The notes beneath the pieces were generated by a model, which worked only from the letters and a program-made list of their open reading frames with translations, was not told the origin of the DNA and searched no databases. A stretch of 64,000 nucleotides of DNA from a virus. The position numbers and the translations under genes are program-made. Positions 8,313 to 15,908 of the stretch are shown piece after piece; position 1 is the first letter of the stretch; each line of letters opens with the position of its first letter. Location of the stretch: positions 87,661-151,660 of the IMG/VR virus record IMGVR_UViG_3300032087_002150; one strand, given 5' to 3'.

Positions 8313-8736
8313 ACCTTCGTACCTCTATGATATTTCGAATGTGTTGATGACGCCACTTTATACCCTCTACCATTTCCTTCAACGCATCAACCATTGCTTT
8401 ATAGTAAGCAATCTTTTGCTCGCTCTGCTGTATCTCTTTATCACTGTCATAATAATAACTGAGATCGCCTTTCATAATCTTCAAACCATCGAAAGGATCA
8501 TGTTCCCACCCAAGCGAGTTTATTTCTTCTTGAGACAGTTTTCCGTTATACCAAAGGAACTTATTCTTCAACAACACTTGTTGATTCGATTCCGCTCTCT
8601 TCAATAGAAGTTTCGCTTGGGTCAAATAACCCAGATACTTTGCGTGTAGTTTTGGTGTGTCACGAGAACAATCATCTAACTTATGGGATATCTCACAATC
8701 TTGCGACCATTGCGCAAGAATATCATCAAGATTCAT
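8296..8736 (-). CDS. uvsY: UvsY recombination mediator
   Basis: 146 residues, matching the usual UvsY length. The N-terminus MNLDDILAQWSQDCEI, the long helix KYLGYLTQAKLLLKRAE, LWYNGKLSQEEINSLGW and the C-terminal KWRHQHIRNIIEVRRFESG are characteristic. UvsY loads UvsX recombinase onto gp32-coated single strands. The gene heads the uvsY, DUF2452, basic protein, uvsW and gp55 gene string and follows a tail-tube-fold gene by 3 nt. Confidence 0.93.
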   Translation of the reverse strand: MNLDDILAQWSQDCEISHKLDDCSRDTPKLHAKYLGYLTQAKLLLKRAESNQQVLLKNKFLWYNGKLSQEEINSLGWEHDPFDGLKIMKGDLSYYYDSDKEIQQSEQKIAYYKAMVDALKEMVEGIKWRHQHIRNIIEVRRFESGG

Positions 8737-8739
8737 ACT

Positions 8740-9252
8740 TTACTCTATTTCAAAATAACTAAACCTGAAACTCGCTGGGAAACTGACATACTCAACTCCT
8801 TGGTTCTGCGCCTCAAACTGAATGTCGCCGATAGCAACTGGGATACAGTCTCTATACTTAAACAGTTTGTTTTTATTGTTCGCGCTGTTGAGTGCAGTGA
8901 TTACTATGTCAGCATATGTTGGTGTAGTGCTACTTGATCCACCAAAGTCATTTCTCTTGGCGATCTGTTCATTGTTAACCAACCTTAACATCCAATCATA
9001 CAACTCAGTGTAGGAGTTTAAATCCTCATCTAACAACACGTTCATCGTCAGTTCGCCGTACTGCATTTGGTTTCCTGGCATAGGAACACCTGCTATACGT
9101 TGGTATGGTGTTTCAGCTGCTGGGTTTGATGCTCCAGGATGATTGATAGATTGTACGAAAAACTCAAGATTCGCATAATTCTGACGATCAATGATGACCC
9201 GAAACCCAGTCGGTTGAAAAAGGTTGATGTTGGTTGTTAAATTGTTGGACAT
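8740..9252 (-). CDS. Tail-tube-fold virion protein (possible gp3 counterpart)
   Basis: 170 residues. The pattern FQPTGFRVIIDRQNYANLEFFVQ, GVPMPGNQMQYGELTMNVLLDEDL, YTELYDWMLRLV and a C-terminal beta part ending FRFSYFEIE is that of T4-like tail-tube/baseplate-tube proteins. In marine T4-like phages a gene here, after gp23 and before uvsY, is often called gp3 (tail completion); I cannot confirm that. The ATG at 9252 is preferred over a GTG two codons upstream and follows AGGGAAAG. It has its own sigma70-like promoter. Confidence 0.75.
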   Translation of the reverse strand: MSNNLTTNINLFQPTGFRVIIDRQNYANLEFFVQSINHPGASNPAAETPYQRIAGVPMPGNQMQYGELTMNVLLDEDLNSYTELYDWMLRLVNNEQIAKRNDFGGSSSTTPTYADIVITALNSANNKNKLFKYRDCIPVAIGDIQFEAQNQGVEYVSFPASFRFSYFEIE

Positions 9253-9277
9253 GTACACTTTCCCTATTGAAAGGTCT

Positions 9278-9306
9278 ATTCTATACTATTTAGGCATAAA
9301 AGTCAA
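9278..9306 (-). promoter_or_regulatory. Sigma70-like promoter before the 8740..9252 gene
   Basis: Minus strand TTGACT (9301-9306), 17-bp spacer, TAGAAT (9278-9283), the same two hexamers as the promoter at 1568-1596. A CCTAAATA octamer (9287-9294), a possible weak late promoter, lies inside the spacer. It would drive the 8740..9252 gene and uvsY. Confidence 0.6.
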
Positions 9307-9314
9307 TAGGGTAT

Positions 9315-9338
9315 AAAAAATGCCCCAAAAGGGGCATT
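9315..9338 (-). terminator. Rho-independent terminator after the secreted-protein gene
   Basis: An 8-bp stem (AATGCCCC with GGGGCATT, loop of four) at 9319-9338, followed on the minus strand by a run of Ts. It ends the transcript of the 9357..9752 gene just upstream of the next promoter. Confidence 0.85.
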
Positions 9339-9356
9339 CTCTCTCAAGATAAAAGT

Positions 9357-9752
9357 TTATCCTGCTGGACATACTGATGCGTCGTCAGATGCATCAAACT
9401 TCTCGTCACCGCAACCATAAGTACGGTCGTTGTTCGTGTCACAAGCACGTTCCCATGCCTGATCAGCAAACGAGTAACCAAACTCATAGAGCACATGTGC
9501 TTTACACCACTCGTGCGAACCAACAGGGTTGGGGTTAGGAGTTGGTTCTGGGCGATCTACCTTCTCAGTTGGCCACTGCTTTTTAAACTGCACTGACTTT
9601 GAGTATGGGTGATAAGACCAAAGGTTTGGTTGCTTAGAAACGAAAATGTATTCGTCGTCAGCAACAGTGTAGACATCACCGTTATCATAAGTGATGGTAT
9701 GAGCGTGTGCCAAGATGGGCAGGCACAATAAGAAAAGAATAATATTTTTCAT
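9357..9752 (-). CDS. Secreted protein with signal peptide and Ca-loop-like segment
   Basis: 131 residues from MKNIILFLLCLPILAHAHT, a clear signal peptide with cleavage expected after AHA. The mature part starts TITYDNGDVYTVADDEYIFV, passes a proline-rich linker (RPEPTPNPNP), and ends in a Cys-containing domain with a DTNNDRTYGCGD loop resembling a dockerin or EF-hand calcium loop. The ATG at 9752 has GGAG at good spacing; a longer start at 9779 would place charged residues before the signal. Similar periplasmic proteins follow gp23 in marine T4-like phages. Function unknown. The gene is a single-gene unit between two terminators. Confidence 0.7.
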   Translation of the reverse strand: MKNIILFLLCLPILAHAHTITYDNGDVYTVADDEYIFVSKQPNLWSYHPYSKSVQFKKQWPTEKVDRPEPTPNPNPVGSHEWCKAHVLYEFGYSFADQAWERACDTNNDRTYGCGDEKFDASDDASVCPAG

Positions 9753-9764
9753 ATCATCTCCAAG

Positions 9765-9798
9765 TTTGTTTCGAAACAAAATGCAACCTCATGTTGCA
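9765..9798 (-). promoter_or_regulatory. Structured leader of the secreted-protein gene
   Basis: Two inverted repeats lie in the leader: a perfect 16-bp palindrome (9765-9780, half-site TTTGTTTC) and a hairpin with 6-bp arms TGCAAC/GTTGCA (9782-9798). The palindrome ends about 8 nt before the Shine-Dalgarno, so it could be an operator or an mRNA stability or translation element. Confidence 0.5.
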
Positions 9799-9802
9799 GT
9801 AT

Positions 9803-9810
9803 TACTTATA
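9803..9810 (-). promoter_or_regulatory. Late promoter variant TATAAGTA
   Basis: Minus-strand TATAAGTA, one base from the T4 late octamer, about 50 nt before the secreted-protein gene and directly after the gp23 terminator. No other promoter is visible for this gene. Confidence 0.5.
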
Positions 9811-9815
9811 CAAAT

Positions 9816-9839
9816 AAAAAAGGGGGACCGAAGTCCCCC
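9816..9839 (-). terminator. Rho-independent terminator after gp23
   Basis: Stem GGGGGAC/GTCCCCC with a UUCG-type loop (9822-9839), followed by a T run on the minus strand. It lies 45 nt after the gp23 stop and ends the head operon. Confidence 0.9.
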
Positions 9840-9884
9840 CACACAAATACCGATTTTTATTATTATTGTTCGGTATACCGTATC

Positions 9885-11225
9885 TTAGGCAGAAACCATC
9901 AGGTTGTCTACACGGAAGATGCGGTAGTATTGGTTGGTCTTAGCAGAAGCGAGACCATCAGCAGGTGAGTTACCTACGAATGGGTTAGACGCCATGCCAT
10001 AACGAGTCTTAAACCCGATACGTGGCTGGAAGTCGTTCTCGCCGACAGCGCGAACCATCTGGAGTGGTACATATGGGCAGTAGAATACACCTGCGTCATA
10101 TGGGTTAGTGCCCTTGTAACCAACAGTTACATAGTCAGCAACCGCATATGGGTCGATGTAGATGCGCATACGACCGTTCAGAACACCAGCAAAAGTGTTA
10201 CCAGTGTCGTCAACTTCCAGAGAAGTGCTCAGAGCAGGAGCGTAGTCAAGCATACCAGAAGCAGCGAGAGCAGTAGCAACATCAGAAGATACGATTGCTA
10301 CGTTACCCTTACCACGACGAGTTTCTTTAGCGATAGTGTTCGCTTCACGATCCAGTTGAACCAGCAGACCCTTGAACTTCTCAACAGACCAACGACCATC
10401 AGCGTCCGTAGACAGGTCGAAGATACCGTTGGTAGCAGTGTTAGCAGTCAGTGCACCAGTCTTCGCTTGGCTGTTGATAGTACGGATAACTTCGCGGTTG
10501 ATTTCAGCAAGGATTTCTACTGAAAGGATGTTAGCGAGTTCCGCTTCAGCGTCAAGACCGTGGATTGCTTTCAGGTCTTGAGCGAGTTCGATGGTGTACT
10601 CTGCCTTCAGCGCACGTGACTTAGCAGTTACAGTCGCCTTCTCGATGGTGAAACCCATCTCGTTGAAGTCAGAAACACCGCCAGTGCCGAGTGCTTCAGC
10701 GTCAGCAGTTGGCATACCGCCACCAATGCTTGGACCAGAGCGGTCGTCATTGATAGTGCTGTCGCCGTTTGAGTCAGTTACACCGTCAAGACCAGAAGGA
10801 CCAGCAGTGTGAGTCGTAGAAGAGTCACCAGAGTATGGTACAACTGCTTCGTTGAACAATGCTTCTTGATCTACAGTAGTGCCAGAAGCTGCTGACTTGT
10901 AGCGAGACTTCATAGCGAAGATCAGACCAGTAGGACCAGACATTGGTTGAACACCACATACGTCGTATGCCATCAGGTTAGGCATAGCGCGACGAACGAG
11001 CGAGATCAATACTGGGTTCCAGTTGTCAGCACTTGAAGTATTGTTAGCAGCAGCAGCTTCGTTCAAGAAAGATGACTGAGCACCTTCAGCGCGCATTGCT
11101 GCTTCTTGGTTTTCAAGAATAGCAGCAGTTACTTTGCGACGATAAGCATCTTTGATGTCGCCTGCTGATTCTTCGTTAAGTACTGGTGCCCACTTCTGCA
11201 CCAGTGATTCGTAGTTCAAATCCAT
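9885..11225 (-). CDS. gp23: gp23 major capsid protein
   Basis: 446 residues. The N-terminus (QKWAPVLNEESAGDIKDAYR), LIRLVRR-type segment ISLVRRAMPNLMAYDVCGVQP and the HK97-fold core are those of T4 gp23. The processing site of the prohead protease is likely after E56 in FLNE/AAAA, removing the scaffold-binding delta domain. Length is slightly below T4 gp23, as usual in marine relatives. A strong AAGGAG ribosome site lies before the ATG. It is the last gene of the head operon and ends at a strong terminator. Confidence 0.97.
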   Translation of the reverse strand: MDLNYESLVQKWAPVLNEESAGDIKDAYRRKVTAAILENQEAAMRAEGAQSSFLNEAAAANNTSSADNWNPVLISLVRRAMPNLMAYDVCGVQPMSGPTGLIFAMKSRYKSAASGTTVDQEALFNEAVVPYSGDSSTTHTAGPSGLDGVTDSNGDSTINDDRSGPSIGGGMPTADAEALGTGGVSDFNEMGFTIEKATVTAKSRALKAEYTIELAQDLKAIHGLDAEAELANILSVEILAEINREVIRTINSQAKTGALTANTATNGIFDLSTDADGRWSVEKFKGLLVQLDREANTIAKETRRGKGNVAIVSSDVATALAASGMLDYAPALSTSLEVDDTGNTFAGVLNGRMRIYIDPYAVADYVTVGYKGTNPYDAGVFYCPYVPLQMVRAVGENDFQPRIGFKTRYGMASNPFVGNSPADGLASAKTNQYYRIFRVDNLMVSA

Positions 11226-11253
11226 TTTTATTTCTCCTTATGGGTAATATGGA

Positions 11254-12285
11254 TTAAGATCGATTGATTTTTCGCATGGCGTTGAGGTAAGATTCCATTG
11301 AAGGAGCAACTTCTTCAGAAACAACGTCGCCGTCAGTTTCTTCGACAATCTCTTCTTCGGTTTCTACCGTCGCCTTAGCAAAGAATGACTCTTTGATAGT
11401 AGCAACTTTGGACGCAAACTGTTCAGCGTCATCAAAGTCAACACCTTCTACCAGAGAGTAGAACTTCTCTTTCTGAGTATCAGCGAGTTCAGATGCTGCT
11501 TCGGCAACGATTGCTGCACGCTTCAGACCTTCAACTTCTTCACTCAGAGAAATCGCATCAGCAGTGGTCTTGTTGAGAGCTTCTTCGAGTTCTTCAACTT
11601 GATCTGCCAAATCGTCAACGAGGTCAACCTTGGATTCTGGCACGTCGATGTAAGACTCAGTGAAGAGGTTCTTCAACCCTTCCATGAAGTTCTCAGCAAT
11701 CTCAGCACGCAGACCAGTTTGGATAGCGACTTTGTTGTCTTCCATCCACTGCTCAACCACGTAGTTCAGGTAGGAATCAACCTTTTCAACCAACTCAGTC
11801 TTCTGCGCAGCAGTTTCCTCAGCGAGTTTTTCTTCGTAGGATGATTCGATTCGCTCTACTTCTTCAGAGAGCTTTGATTTCAATGCTGCTTCAAAGATTA
11901 CAGCAGTTTTTGCCTTAAACTCATCGCTGAGAGTGGCTTCAGACTCGACTAATGCTGCGAGTTCTTCAGAGTGAGTATCTGCTTCCGCAACTACTTCTTC
12001 CTCTTCCAACTCGACTTCTTCGCCCATCATCTTACCGTATGCTGCTTGAAGGTCAACCTTCTTCATAGCATTCAACTTACCGTACATAGCATTAATCATA
12101 CCTGCTTTGGTCTTTGGCATTGGTTCGCTGTTGCTCTTGTCACCCGTACGAGCAGGTGCTTTATCAGTTGCGTCTGCTGCCTTATCGACAGATGCTACTG
12201 ATTGTGCTTCAGCGTTTTTCATATCATGCCCTTTTGCTTCCGCAACTTCCTGCTCATCGCGGAGTTCAATGTTTTGATCTTCCAT
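11254..12285 (-). CDS. gp22: gp22 prohead core scaffold protein
   Basis: 343 residues, very acidic and largely helical/coiled coil (90-290, rich in E, A, K and L), without folded-domain motifs. It has several possible gp21 cleavage points of the L-x-E type. It lies between the protease gp21 and the capsid gp23 as in T4, and it forms the internal core on which the capsid assembles before being degraded. It is longer than T4 gp22 (269 aa), mainly through a low-complexity N-terminus. Confidence 0.9.
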   Translation of the reverse strand: MEDQNIELRDEQEVAEAKGHDMKNAEAQSVASVDKAADATDKAPARTGDKSNSEPMPKTKAGMINAMYGKLNAMKKVDLQAAYGKMMGEEVELEEEEVVAEADTHSEELAALVESEATLSDEFKAKTAVIFEAALKSKLSEEVERIESSYEEKLAEETAAQKTELVEKVDSYLNYVVEQWMEDNKVAIQTGLRAEIAENFMEGLKNLFTESYIDVPESKVDLVDDLADQVEELEEALNKTTADAISLSEEVEGLKRAAIVAEAASELADTQKEKFYSLVEGVDFDDAEQFASKVATIKESFFAKATVETEEEIVEETDGDVVSEEVAPSMESYLNAMRKINRS

Positions 12286-12298
12286 TGTGTTCTCCTTA

Positions 12299-12970
12299 TT
12301 AAAAAGATCTTTTTAAGGATGAGAGGAAATTTTTGTACTCAACGATTTGATCCACGCCATTAATAGACGGAAGCGCATCGACATGAGTTTCGATTTCAGT
12401 CTCTTGTTCCTCACATATCTCTTGAGCAGTAAGTACGCCATTGTTCCAGACCCATTCAACACCTTCCATGATTCCATTAACAAATGCTCCTGGTGCAGAT
12501 GGATCTTGCACGATGTCAACCGTGCTTAAAACAAAGTCGTCCTTAACATACATTGCGCCATTGCGCTGCTCAAGACTACCCATTCCACGAGTTGAGACAC
12601 CAAGATTTACACCGCCCTCAAGCAATCCCTGTACGATCTTGCCCATAGGAGTATCTAATATTGATGCCTTTCCGATAACATCATTGCCTTCAAAGTGAAG
12701 GTCAGTGATCTTATGCGAAACTTTGTCGAGGTTGACGGTTGGACCATCAGGATGGTTCAGTTCGCCAACTGCTCTATCTTTTGCGACCTGCTCGGAAACA
12801 TACTTCTCGACGGCAGACTCCATAATTGGTTTAGGGTACACCCTACCATTACGGTTCTTCTGCTCTGCCTGAGCAAATACACCTTCGATAACATATGACT
12901 TCTTGCCGTCTTTTCTTTCTTCGACAAGACACTGTAGTGTGTTGTCATTATATTCAGCAATTAGTTTCAT
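12299..12970 (-). CDS. gp21: gp21 prohead core protein and protease
   Basis: 223 residues, herpesvirus-assemblin-type serine protease fold. VIEGVFAQAEQKNRNGRVYP opens the fold, the catalytic His is H73 in GELNHPDG and the nucleophile is S126 in GVSTRGMGS. It cleaves scaffold and capsid proteins at L-x-E sites and then itself. The ATG overlaps the stop of the preceding small gene (ATGA). Length and motifs fit T4 gp21. Confidence 0.96.
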   Translation of the reverse strand: MKLIAEYNDNTLQCLVEERKDGKKSYVIEGVFAQAEQKNRNGRVYPKPIMESAVEKYVSEQVAKDRAVGELNHPDGPTVNLDKVSHKITDLHFEGNDVIGKASILDTPMGKIVQGLLEGGVNLGVSTRGMGSLEQRNGAMYVKDDFVLSTVDIVQDPSAPGAFVNGIMEGVEWVWNNGVLTAQEICEEQETEIETHVDALPSINGVDQIVEYKNFLSSLKRSF

Positions 12971-13167
12971 GTTAGTTCCTTGATCGCAGTTTCTATTGAT
13001 TTTTGTGCGTCCCTTTGACTACGGAACGTATCTAACATATCTCCGTCAATATAGGCAACGAAACCTTTGGCAGTCTTTTGTATCTCAGTTTTAATTCTGC
13101 GATACTTCTTCGTCCAGACTACTTCGCCCTTCGGTTTGCGTTGCCTTAATTCGGAGAACGTAATCAT
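12967..13167 (-). CDS. Small prohead core protein, gp68 position
   Basis: 66 residues, basic, with MITFSELRQRKPKGEVVW, a strand pair around GFVAYIDGDMLDTF and a helix QRDAQKSIETAIKEL. It lies between the gp67-like gene and gp21, where T4 has gene 68, and similar short proteins occur there in marine T4-like phages. Homology to T4 gp68 (141 aa) cannot be shown by eye, so the name rests on position. Confidence 0.7.
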   Translation of the reverse strand: MITFSELRQRKPKGEVVWTKKYRRIKTEIQKTAKGFVAYIDGDMLDTFRSQRDAQKSIETAIKELT

Positions 13168-13173
13168 AAGATT

Positions 13174-13181
13174 TATTTATA
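13174..13181 (-). promoter_or_regulatory. Late promoter octamer TATAAATA before the gp68-like gene and gp21
   Basis: Exact TATAAATA on the minus strand overlapping the stop of the gp67-like gene. The start site would fall at or just before the ATG at 13167, so the gp68-like gene may be read leaderless, or the promoter may mainly serve gp21 and the genes after it. Confidence 0.6.
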
Positions 13182-13692
13182 CGTTTTCTTCTTCTGATTC
13201 GTCTTCAGACTCTTCAGAGTTTAAAATTTCTTCAACTTCATCAGCATAGAGTCCAAGGGTATCCTCTGGTTCCTCATGCTCTTCCTCATCAGGAAGTTCT
13301 GCTACTGGTTCTTCTGGAGTAGGTTCTTCTTCTACTTCAGGTTCTTCAACCTCAGCAACTTCTGGTTCCGCTTCTGCCTCTGCTTCGACTTCAACTTCAG
13401 TCTCTGCTTCCGCTTCCGCTTCTATTTCTGCATCAACCTCGTCTATTGCTGCCTCTACTTCCTCATCAGAAAGTTCTTCTTCGGCACCGTTATAAACTTG
13501 ATTGGCGATTCGAATCTTTTCTTGGTCCATAGCATCATTGATTCTATCTTGAATCAAATCTTGGAACATTTTACTAGAGGTGAAAGCATCACCCTTTTCA
13601 ATTGAGTTCACCAAATCAGCAACTGTAACAGTTACAGGTTCTTGTGTCTCGTTTGAGACATCACTCATTTCAACTTCAGGTTTAGTTTCCAT
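13177..13692 (-). CDS. Acidic prohead core protein, gp67 position
   Basis: About 171 residues from METKPEVEMS. The first third holds an ordered helix segment (VADLVNSIEKGDAFTSSKMF, then QDRINDAMDQEKIRIANQVY). The rest is almost purely Glu, Asp, Ala, Val and Pro, ending in SEESEDESEEEN. T4 gp67 is likewise small, acidic and in the core. AGGAG lies 6 nt before the ATG at 13692; ATGs at 13695, 13698 and 13713 are alternatives. It overlaps the end of gp20. Confidence 0.75.
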   Translation of the reverse strand: METKPEVEMSDVSNETQEPVTVTVADLVNSIEKGDAFTSSKMFQDLIQDRINDAMDQEKIRIANQVYNGAEEELSDEEVEAAIDEVDAEIEAEAEAETEVEVEAEAEAEPEVAEVEEPEVEEEPTPEEPVAELPDEEEHEEPEDTLGLYADEVEEILNSEESEDESEEENV

Positions 13693-15256
13693 CATCATCT
13701 CCTGCTGGTTCATCACCTAGTTCATCTTCTTTGGGACCTTCATTCGCTATAGCGAGGTCCATTTCTTCTATTTCTTGATCGGTAAAATGAAATACATTTT
13801 TCATTACCCATTCTTTAGAAAGATATTCACCAACATACTGGGATGCTTGATCCATTAGACCTAAACGCTCTCGGAACACTTCAGCATCTTTCAGTTCAGT
13901 ATAATGATTATCTTTATAAAAGTCTACTCGAATGCGATTGTGGAACAGTTCCATCCAATCACTATCAGTAATAATTCCTTTCAGTACAAGTTGCTGTCGA
14001 AGAATATGAATGAACAACTTGCTGAATCTAGCACGTAATCGTGAGATAAACTTCTGGAATTTAATTTCTTCACGATTGATCTCAGTAGCACGACCGAGCG
14101 AATACGCTTGCTCCTGCTCCAGTCGAGATACTGGCACGTTCAGTGCTTGATAAACCTTGCGCTGGAAATACTTGATGTCATCAATCTCACCAAGATTTGA
14201 ACCGCCAGGAAGTGTAGTCACCTCAGTTCCGCGACCACCTTCTCGGCGTGGTAACCAGAAGTCATCAAGCATAGACATATGCTTACGGGAATCTTTCAGT
14301 TCGCCAGTTGCCTGATCATATACCAGTTTGTTTCTGTAGCGAGTCATCAAAGAGTTTACATACTCTTCTGCCTTACCCTTCGGCAAGTTACCAGTGTCAA
14401 CGTAAAAGATTCTTCGCTCGGGTGCACGCGCCAGTCGATAGATAATCAAGGAGTCTTCCATCATACGCAACTGATTAATTGGTCGCAGTGCTTTATGAAG
14501 GTGAGAAATGACTTTCGCTTTCGTGTCGTCCAGTACACCTGAAGTGACATAACTTACTGAGTCAACGCTGAGTTTAACTGCTTGGTTCGCTGTTGGATCT
14601 ACACCAGCAGGAACACCTTTCTTGGTTTCAAAGTTCTTATCAGAGAAAAGATAGAACTCTTCAACCTTGTTTACAACTTTTACACCTGATGCTTTATCTT
14701 CTTTCTTCTTGACGTTACGCACCTTGCGCATCTTCATAGAGTCGATGTATCGAACCTCTTGAATACCTGCTTTCATGTTTGCGTTATCAACAATCAGGTG
14801 ATGGTACAGTCTACCGTCAATGTACCAACTACGGAAAATGTCATGAGCACGCTCATTAAAGGTGAGCATATTCAAAACATTTTGGAATTCTTCAACAATC
14901 TTTTTCTTAATACCAACAGAAACATCAACCCTATCAAGATTGACTTCTACTACATTTTCGTCGTCAGGTATTACGATTGCTTCGTTTACAATTTCTTCAA
15001 TCGCCATATCAACTTCAGGGTGAGTTGCTGCTTGACGATATTTTCGAATGAGGTCTGCCTGATCTTTTACTTGAAGATCGGCATAGATATTCATGTGAGT
15101 GCCATATGCATACGAAGGAGCAGTTACATAACCTGCGCCATCGTCGTCAGTTGGCGGAACAACTGATGCAGCAGGAGCCGGTGTTACAGCATCCTGATCT
15201 TTTTTAGACCGCCTGATCTCAAAACCAAATAATTTAATTCCGTCGCCTTCTGCCAT
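13682..15256 (-). CDS. gp20: gp20 portal vertex protein
   Basis: 524 residues, the usual portal length in T4-like phages. Recognisable parts are IRKYRQAATHPEVDMAIEEI, the EVNLDRVDVS segment, WYIDGRLYHHLIVD, RRIFYVDTGNLPKGKAEEYV, the stretch LPRREGGRGTEVTTLPGG and RLEQEQAYSLGRATEINREE. It forms the dodecameric ring for DNA entry and tail attachment and starts prohead assembly. The C-terminus is acidic. It lies 3' of gp19 and a terminator hairpin and is probably expressed from the TATAAGTA late promoter variant. Confidence 0.96.
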   Translation of the reverse strand: MAEGDGIKLFGFEIRRSKKDQDAVTPAPAASVVPPTDDDGAGYVTAPSYAYGTHMNIYADLQVKDQADLIRKYRQAATHPEVDMAIEEIVNEAIVIPDDENVVEVNLDRVDVSVGIKKKIVEEFQNVLNMLTFNERAHDIFRSWYIDGRLYHHLIVDNANMKAGIQEVRYIDSMKMRKVRNVKKKEDKASGVKVVNKVEEFYLFSDKNFETKKGVPAGVDPTANQAVKLSVDSVSYVTSGVLDDTKAKVISHLHKALRPINQLRMMEDSLIIYRLARAPERRIFYVDTGNLPKGKAEEYVNSLMTRYRNKLVYDQATGELKDSRKHMSMLDDFWLPRREGGRGTEVTTLPGGSNLGEIDDIKYFQRKVYQALNVPVSRLEQEQAYSLGRATEINREEIKFQKFISRLRARFSKLFIHILRQQLVLKGIITDSDWMELFHNRIRVDFYKDNHYTELKDAEVFRERLGLMDQASQYVGEYLSKEWVMKNVFHFTDQEIEEMDLAIANEGPKEDELGDEPAGDDDGN

Positions 15257-15282
15257 ATTTGAAATCTCAGTTGTGGAAGAAA

Positions 15283-15300
15283 GGGGGAGCGAACTCCCCC
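15283..15300 (-). terminator. Terminator hairpin between gp19 and gp20
   Basis: Stem GGGGGAG/CTCCCCC with a UUCG loop, then TTTCTT on the minus strand. It lies 32 nt after the gp19 stop and 27 nt before the gp20 start, so it partly or fully separates the tail and head units. Confidence 0.75.
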
Positions 15301-15310
15301 TGCTTTACTT

Positions 15311-15318
15311 TACTTATA
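15311..15318 (-). promoter_or_regulatory. Late promoter variant TATAAGTA before gp20
   Basis: Minus-strand TATAAGTA just upstream of the terminator hairpin and about 55 nt before gp20. The hairpin would lie in the leader of this transcript, which is odd; its real strength is uncertain. Confidence 0.35.
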
Positions 15319-15331
15319 GTCTTCTTGCAAG

Positions 15332-15880
15332 TTATCCAAGAATAGCACTATTCGTCCAGTAGTCGTACTCAATTGTCACAGTAAAGGTCTCGATTTCACC
15401 CGCCTGAGCAAAATCAAGGTCAATAGCAGACACGTTAGTTGGGAACGCATTCTTAAGGATGTACTTGCCCTTAGAACTTGGTGTACCCTGTTGATCTGCC
15501 TGATGAACTTCCATATCAACAGCATATGTGCCGATACCAGAGTTATTTGACTGTTGACCTTCGTTGCTTTCATGGGTGTTGATACCGCTCATCCATGCCT
15601 CAAACGCACCACGGAGTTCGTGGTCTACATCATTGTAAACCGTGATAGTCCATGGTTCGAATGTTCGGTCGCCTGCCAACTTAATGATCCTGCCTCGGAA
15701 TGGTACTTCTACCAGTCCAACCGTGCTAGCAGGCAACTGGGCACTGCGGCACATAAATGAGGCAAGTTCATTGTCACCACCAGCATATCCTGGGAAGTTG
15801 ACTTTGACCTCGAACATATTGGCACGAGCGCCACCCTTGACCAACTTACCGCGAAACTGATCTACATTAAGAATTGCCAT
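15332..15880 (-). CDS. gp19: gp19 tail tube protein
   Basis: 182 residues. FRGKLVKGGARANMFEVKVN, FMCRSAQLPASTVGLVEVPF, GRIIKLAGDRTFEPWTITVY and the C-terminal EIETFTVTIEYDYWTN match the T4-like tube monomer. It polymerises as hexamer rings inside the sheath. It lies between gp18 and gp20 with AAGGAG before the ATG, and a terminator follows. Confidence 0.96.
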   Translation of the reverse strand: MAILNVDQFRGKLVKGGARANMFEVKVNFPGYAGGDNELASFMCRSAQLPASTVGLVEVPFRGRIIKLAGDRTFEPWTITVYNDVDHELRGAFEAWMSGINTHESNEGQQSNNSGIGTYAVDMEVHQADQQGTPSSKGKYILKNAFPTNVSAIDLDFAQAGEIETFTVTIEYDYWTNSAILG

Positions 15881-15908
15881 TTTAGTATCTCCTTGTAGTC
15901 GTTACGGG

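Noticed and set aside
9848-9875. AT-rich imperfect hairpin (ATACCGA/TCGGTAT) after gp23
   Set aside because: Long loop and no T run; the strong hairpin at 9816-9839 is sufficient as terminator.
13276-13605. Plus-strand frame rich in Phe, Tyr and Cys resembling a membrane protein
   Set aside because: It is the complement of the Glu/Ala-rich gp67-like gene (GAA/GAG giving TTC/CTC).
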